Shown one piece after another: positions 52,525 through 54,034 of a stretch of DNA of 54,034 nt (within the stretch, counting starts at the first letter, position 1; each line of letters opens with the position of its first letter). The position numbers and the translations under genes are program-made. The notes under the pieces are model-generated. The model saw nothing but the letters and a program-made list of their open reading frames with translations, was not told the DNA's origin and did not search any database. This stretch comes from an uncultured Prevotella sp. (GTDB taxonomy: Bacteria > Bacteroidota > Bacteroidia > Bacteroidales > Bacteroidaceae): assembly GCA_900317685.1 (NCBI GenBank), contig ONHQ01000023.1, positions 1 through 54,034 on the forward strand, given 5' to 3'.

Positions 52525-53460
52525 ATGATTATGAAGATCAGAAACAGCAATAAGACTTACGCCATTTGGACGTGGATCGTGACCTTTGTCCTTATCCTTA
52601 CTATCCCTGTCATCGTTTCATGCTCTGAAGACGGTAATGGTGAACAAGAGGAGACGGTCAACACCAATGCCAATAACGCTCAAGTCTTCCCAGAATATGC
52701 TCGTATGGAGATGCCACGCATAAAAGACGGCAGCCGTATCATCATACACCGTACCGACGTATTCGGCGTGAACTATATCGTAGAATGGGACGACGGACTG
52801 CGTGCGCAACGCTGGACATGCTATCGTCTCGACCCGAAGAACAGCATTAGAACCGGCAGTCGTAATGGCTGGTGGCACGGAAGAGATCCCTTTGCCGAAG
52901 ACGACTTGATACCTGCCGCGTACCGCACGACATTAACAGACTACAGTCAGATGACTCCGCACTACGACCGTGGACATATCTGTCCGTCCGCCGACCGCCT
53001 CAACTCCGAGGAGGCTAACCGGCAGACATATTTGCTTGGCAATATCCAACCGCAGCTCAACGGTTTCAACACTGGTGTGTGGCTCTATATGGAGAATAAG
53101 ATCCATGGCAACAGCTATGACAATATCAAAGGGTGGAACAATACGGCCTTCCGAGACACCTTATATATATGTAAGGGTGGCACGATCGACAACAACAACT
53201 ACACCCGCTCCAACACAGGTCTGGTCATCCCGAAATATTTCTTCGCCGCCATCCTGCGCATCAAAAATGGACAGTACAACGCCCTCGGCCTATGGTTTGA
53301 ACACAAAAACGACCATAGCACAAGTCTGAAGGCTTACGCGTGCAGCATCGACGAGCTGGAGAAGCGCACAGGCATCGACTTTTTCTGCAACCTGCCCGAC
53401 GACCGCGAACGTGTCATCGAAGCCGCCAAGCCCAACGATGCGCTGTGGGGACTGGAATAG
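52525..53460 (+). CDS. Secreted DNA/RNA non-specific endonuclease lipoprotein
   Basis: A 311-residue ββα-metal nuclease (NUC1/EndA-like). N-terminal signal with lipobox IPVIVSC, then an acidic/Asn-rich linker. The nuclease motif YDRGHICPSADR (about residue 150) holds the catalytic His in DRGH. The metal-binding Asn lies in YLLGNIQPQLNGFNTGVW. Expected at the cell surface, degrading DNA and RNA for phosphate or nucleosides, perhaps with the EEP protein at 11197. ATG 52525 was chosen; 52531 is equally possible and the frame opens at a TTG at 52516. Confidence 0.92.
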   Translation: MIMKIRNSNKTYAIWTWIVTFVLILTIPVIVSCSEDGNGEQEETVNTNANNAQVFPEYARMEMPRIKDGSRIIIHRTDVFGVNYIVEWDDGLRAQRWTCYRLDPKNSIRTGSRNGWWHGRDPFAEDDLIPAAYRTTLTDYSQMTPHYDRGHICPSADRLNSEEANRQTYLLGNIQPQLNGFNTGVWLYMENKIHGNSYDNIKGWNNTAFRDTLYICKGGTIDNNNYTRSNTGLVIPKYFFAAILRIKNGQYNALGLWFEHKNDHSTSLKAYACSIDELEKRTGIDFFCNLPDDRERVIEAAKPNDALWGLE

Positions 53461-53469
53461 AAACAAAAA

Positions 53470-53643
53470 TCATCCATTAAATAGGCACTTTCATTGTTTG
53501 GAGTTTTAACGCTCCGCTATGCGGAATGAAGAATATCAACGAATATCAAGAACATCTTCTATATATTCGGCAATATTTGTTATTCCATCGAAGATGGAGT
53601 GTTAAAAGTCTAAACGATTATCGTGTACCTATTTAACGGATGA
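53470..53643. repeat. MITE-like long hairpin element
   Basis: Arms CATCCATTAAATAGG (from 53471) and CCTATTTAACGGATG (to about 53643) are inverted, with one mismatch. Further in, TTTTAACGCTCC pairs with GGAGTGTTAAAA, and inner stems CGAATAT/ATATTCG and CCATC/GATGG continue toward the centre. About 170 bp in all, no coding frame. Confidence 0.7.
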
Positions 53644-53670
53644 ACTCAAAACATCTTTATTGTGGACTGA

Positions 53671-53964
53671 TCATTTCTTTGCAGTCATCACCACCTTCCA
53701 GTGTGTCTTGCCCTTGTCGGAGCCACGCGTGGCTGCCTTGGCATTACCGGTATAGCGGTTGAACCAGAAGTCATCGACCTCATCACCATCCGAAGACCAC
53801 AGATAGCCGGTGAACCTACGATCGTTGAGATTCAAATCGTTGTAGGCAATGCGCATGACATAGTCTGTCGTAGAGCCATTCTCCAGCACAGTTTTATAAG
53901 TGAGATAGATGTCACCCGTCTTCGGATCGATGTACCAACCTGAGTTCGGGATAAGAATAGAGTC
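53671..53964 (-). pseudogene. 5'-truncated gene for an unrecognised beta-rich protein
   Basis: The frame runs from a stop at 53965-53967 to a stop at 53671-53673 without an ATG. It reads NSGWYIDPKTGDIYLTYKTV, then YVMRIAYNDLNLNDRRF and FWFNRYTGNAK, ending WKVVMTAKK. This looks like the C-terminal part of a Bacteroidetes lipoprotein of the kind found beside polysaccharide loci; the family is not certain. It is cut where a different sequence begins near 53966, probably by an insertion. A GTG at 53889 is the only plausible internal start. Confidence 0.5.
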
Positions 53965-53972
53965 TTAAAAGT

Positions 53973-54003
53973 TTGGTAATCTCGCATAATTTTATTATCT
54001 TTG
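53973..54003 (+). promoter_or_regulatory. Promoter for a gene beyond the right edge
   Basis: TTG at 53973-53975, 20 nt, TATCTTTG at 53996-54003: full consensus. The stretch to 54034 has no start codon, so the gene begins outside; an insertion-sequence transposase is possible. Confidence 0.6.
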
Positions 54004-54034
54004 TAGTTGTAAGCCAAATAGTTACAAAGATTTA

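Overview
The window reads as a chromosomal segment of a Bacteroidetes, most likely Prevotella or a close relative. The evidence is SusC/SusD gene pairs, Bacteroidetes-type promoters (TTG, 19-20 nt, TAnnTTTG), lipoprotein-rich operons, the SLBB-rich Wza protein, and an ssrA gene whose tag ends NNYALAA. Genus is an inference from gene content and style, not from a marker comparison.

Layout. 1-5.4 kb: assimilatory sulfate reduction (cysD, cysN and a CC/CxxC-type APS reductase), followed by two PhoT-type ABC permeases (pstC/pstA-like) with no visible binding protein or PstB. 5.4-12.2 kb: an orphan FecE-like ABC ATPase, then a leftward operon of a TonB-dependent receptor and two OB-fold lipoproteins, one frameshifted inside a recent tandem duplication. 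A secreted EEP-family nuclease is divergent to it, so the set looks like an extracellular nucleic-acid or phosphodiester scavenging locus. 12.4-18.7 kb: housekeeping and envelope genes (UDG-fold protein, uridine kinase, DUF308 membrane protein, histidine phosphatase, Ser-Arg-Phe-Gly repeat exported protein, Wzi-like barrel, small lipoprotein).

18.7-31.9 kb: a compact polysaccharide utilisation locus for beta-1,4-galactan or arabinogalactan. It has a membrane sensor/AraC regulator that lacks a receiver domain and has a decayed kinase, a divergent SusC-SusD-SusE-like operon, a GH53 endo-galactanase and a GH2 beta-galactosidase, closed by a strong terminator. Surface binding and endo-cleavage would feed oligosaccharides through SusCD to the GH2 enzyme.

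32.0-35.2 kb: an AT-richer accessory patch beside the 3' end of ssrA. It holds an overlapping pair of unrecognised genes, an AAA/PD-(D/E)XK protein and a palindrome/iteron array. ssrA itself is at 35173-35572 (minus). 35.7-49.9 kb: a Wzx/Wzy exopolysaccharide locus (Wza, acyltransferase, Wzz, Wzx, Wzy, four glycosyltransferases, initiating sugar-phosphate transferase), with a decayed acetyltransferase and an antisense GH16 hydrolase that has its own promoter.

50-54 kb: a 41-bp tandem repeat array, an Rpn/PD-(D/E)XK transposase-like gene with a duplicated tail, ribosomal protein L31 type B, a secreted DNA/RNA non-specific endonuclease, a hairpin (MITE-like) element, and a 5'-truncated gene abutting a strong outward promoter at the edge, possibly an IS end. 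Copies of one G/C-rich palindromic intergenic repeat occur at four places.
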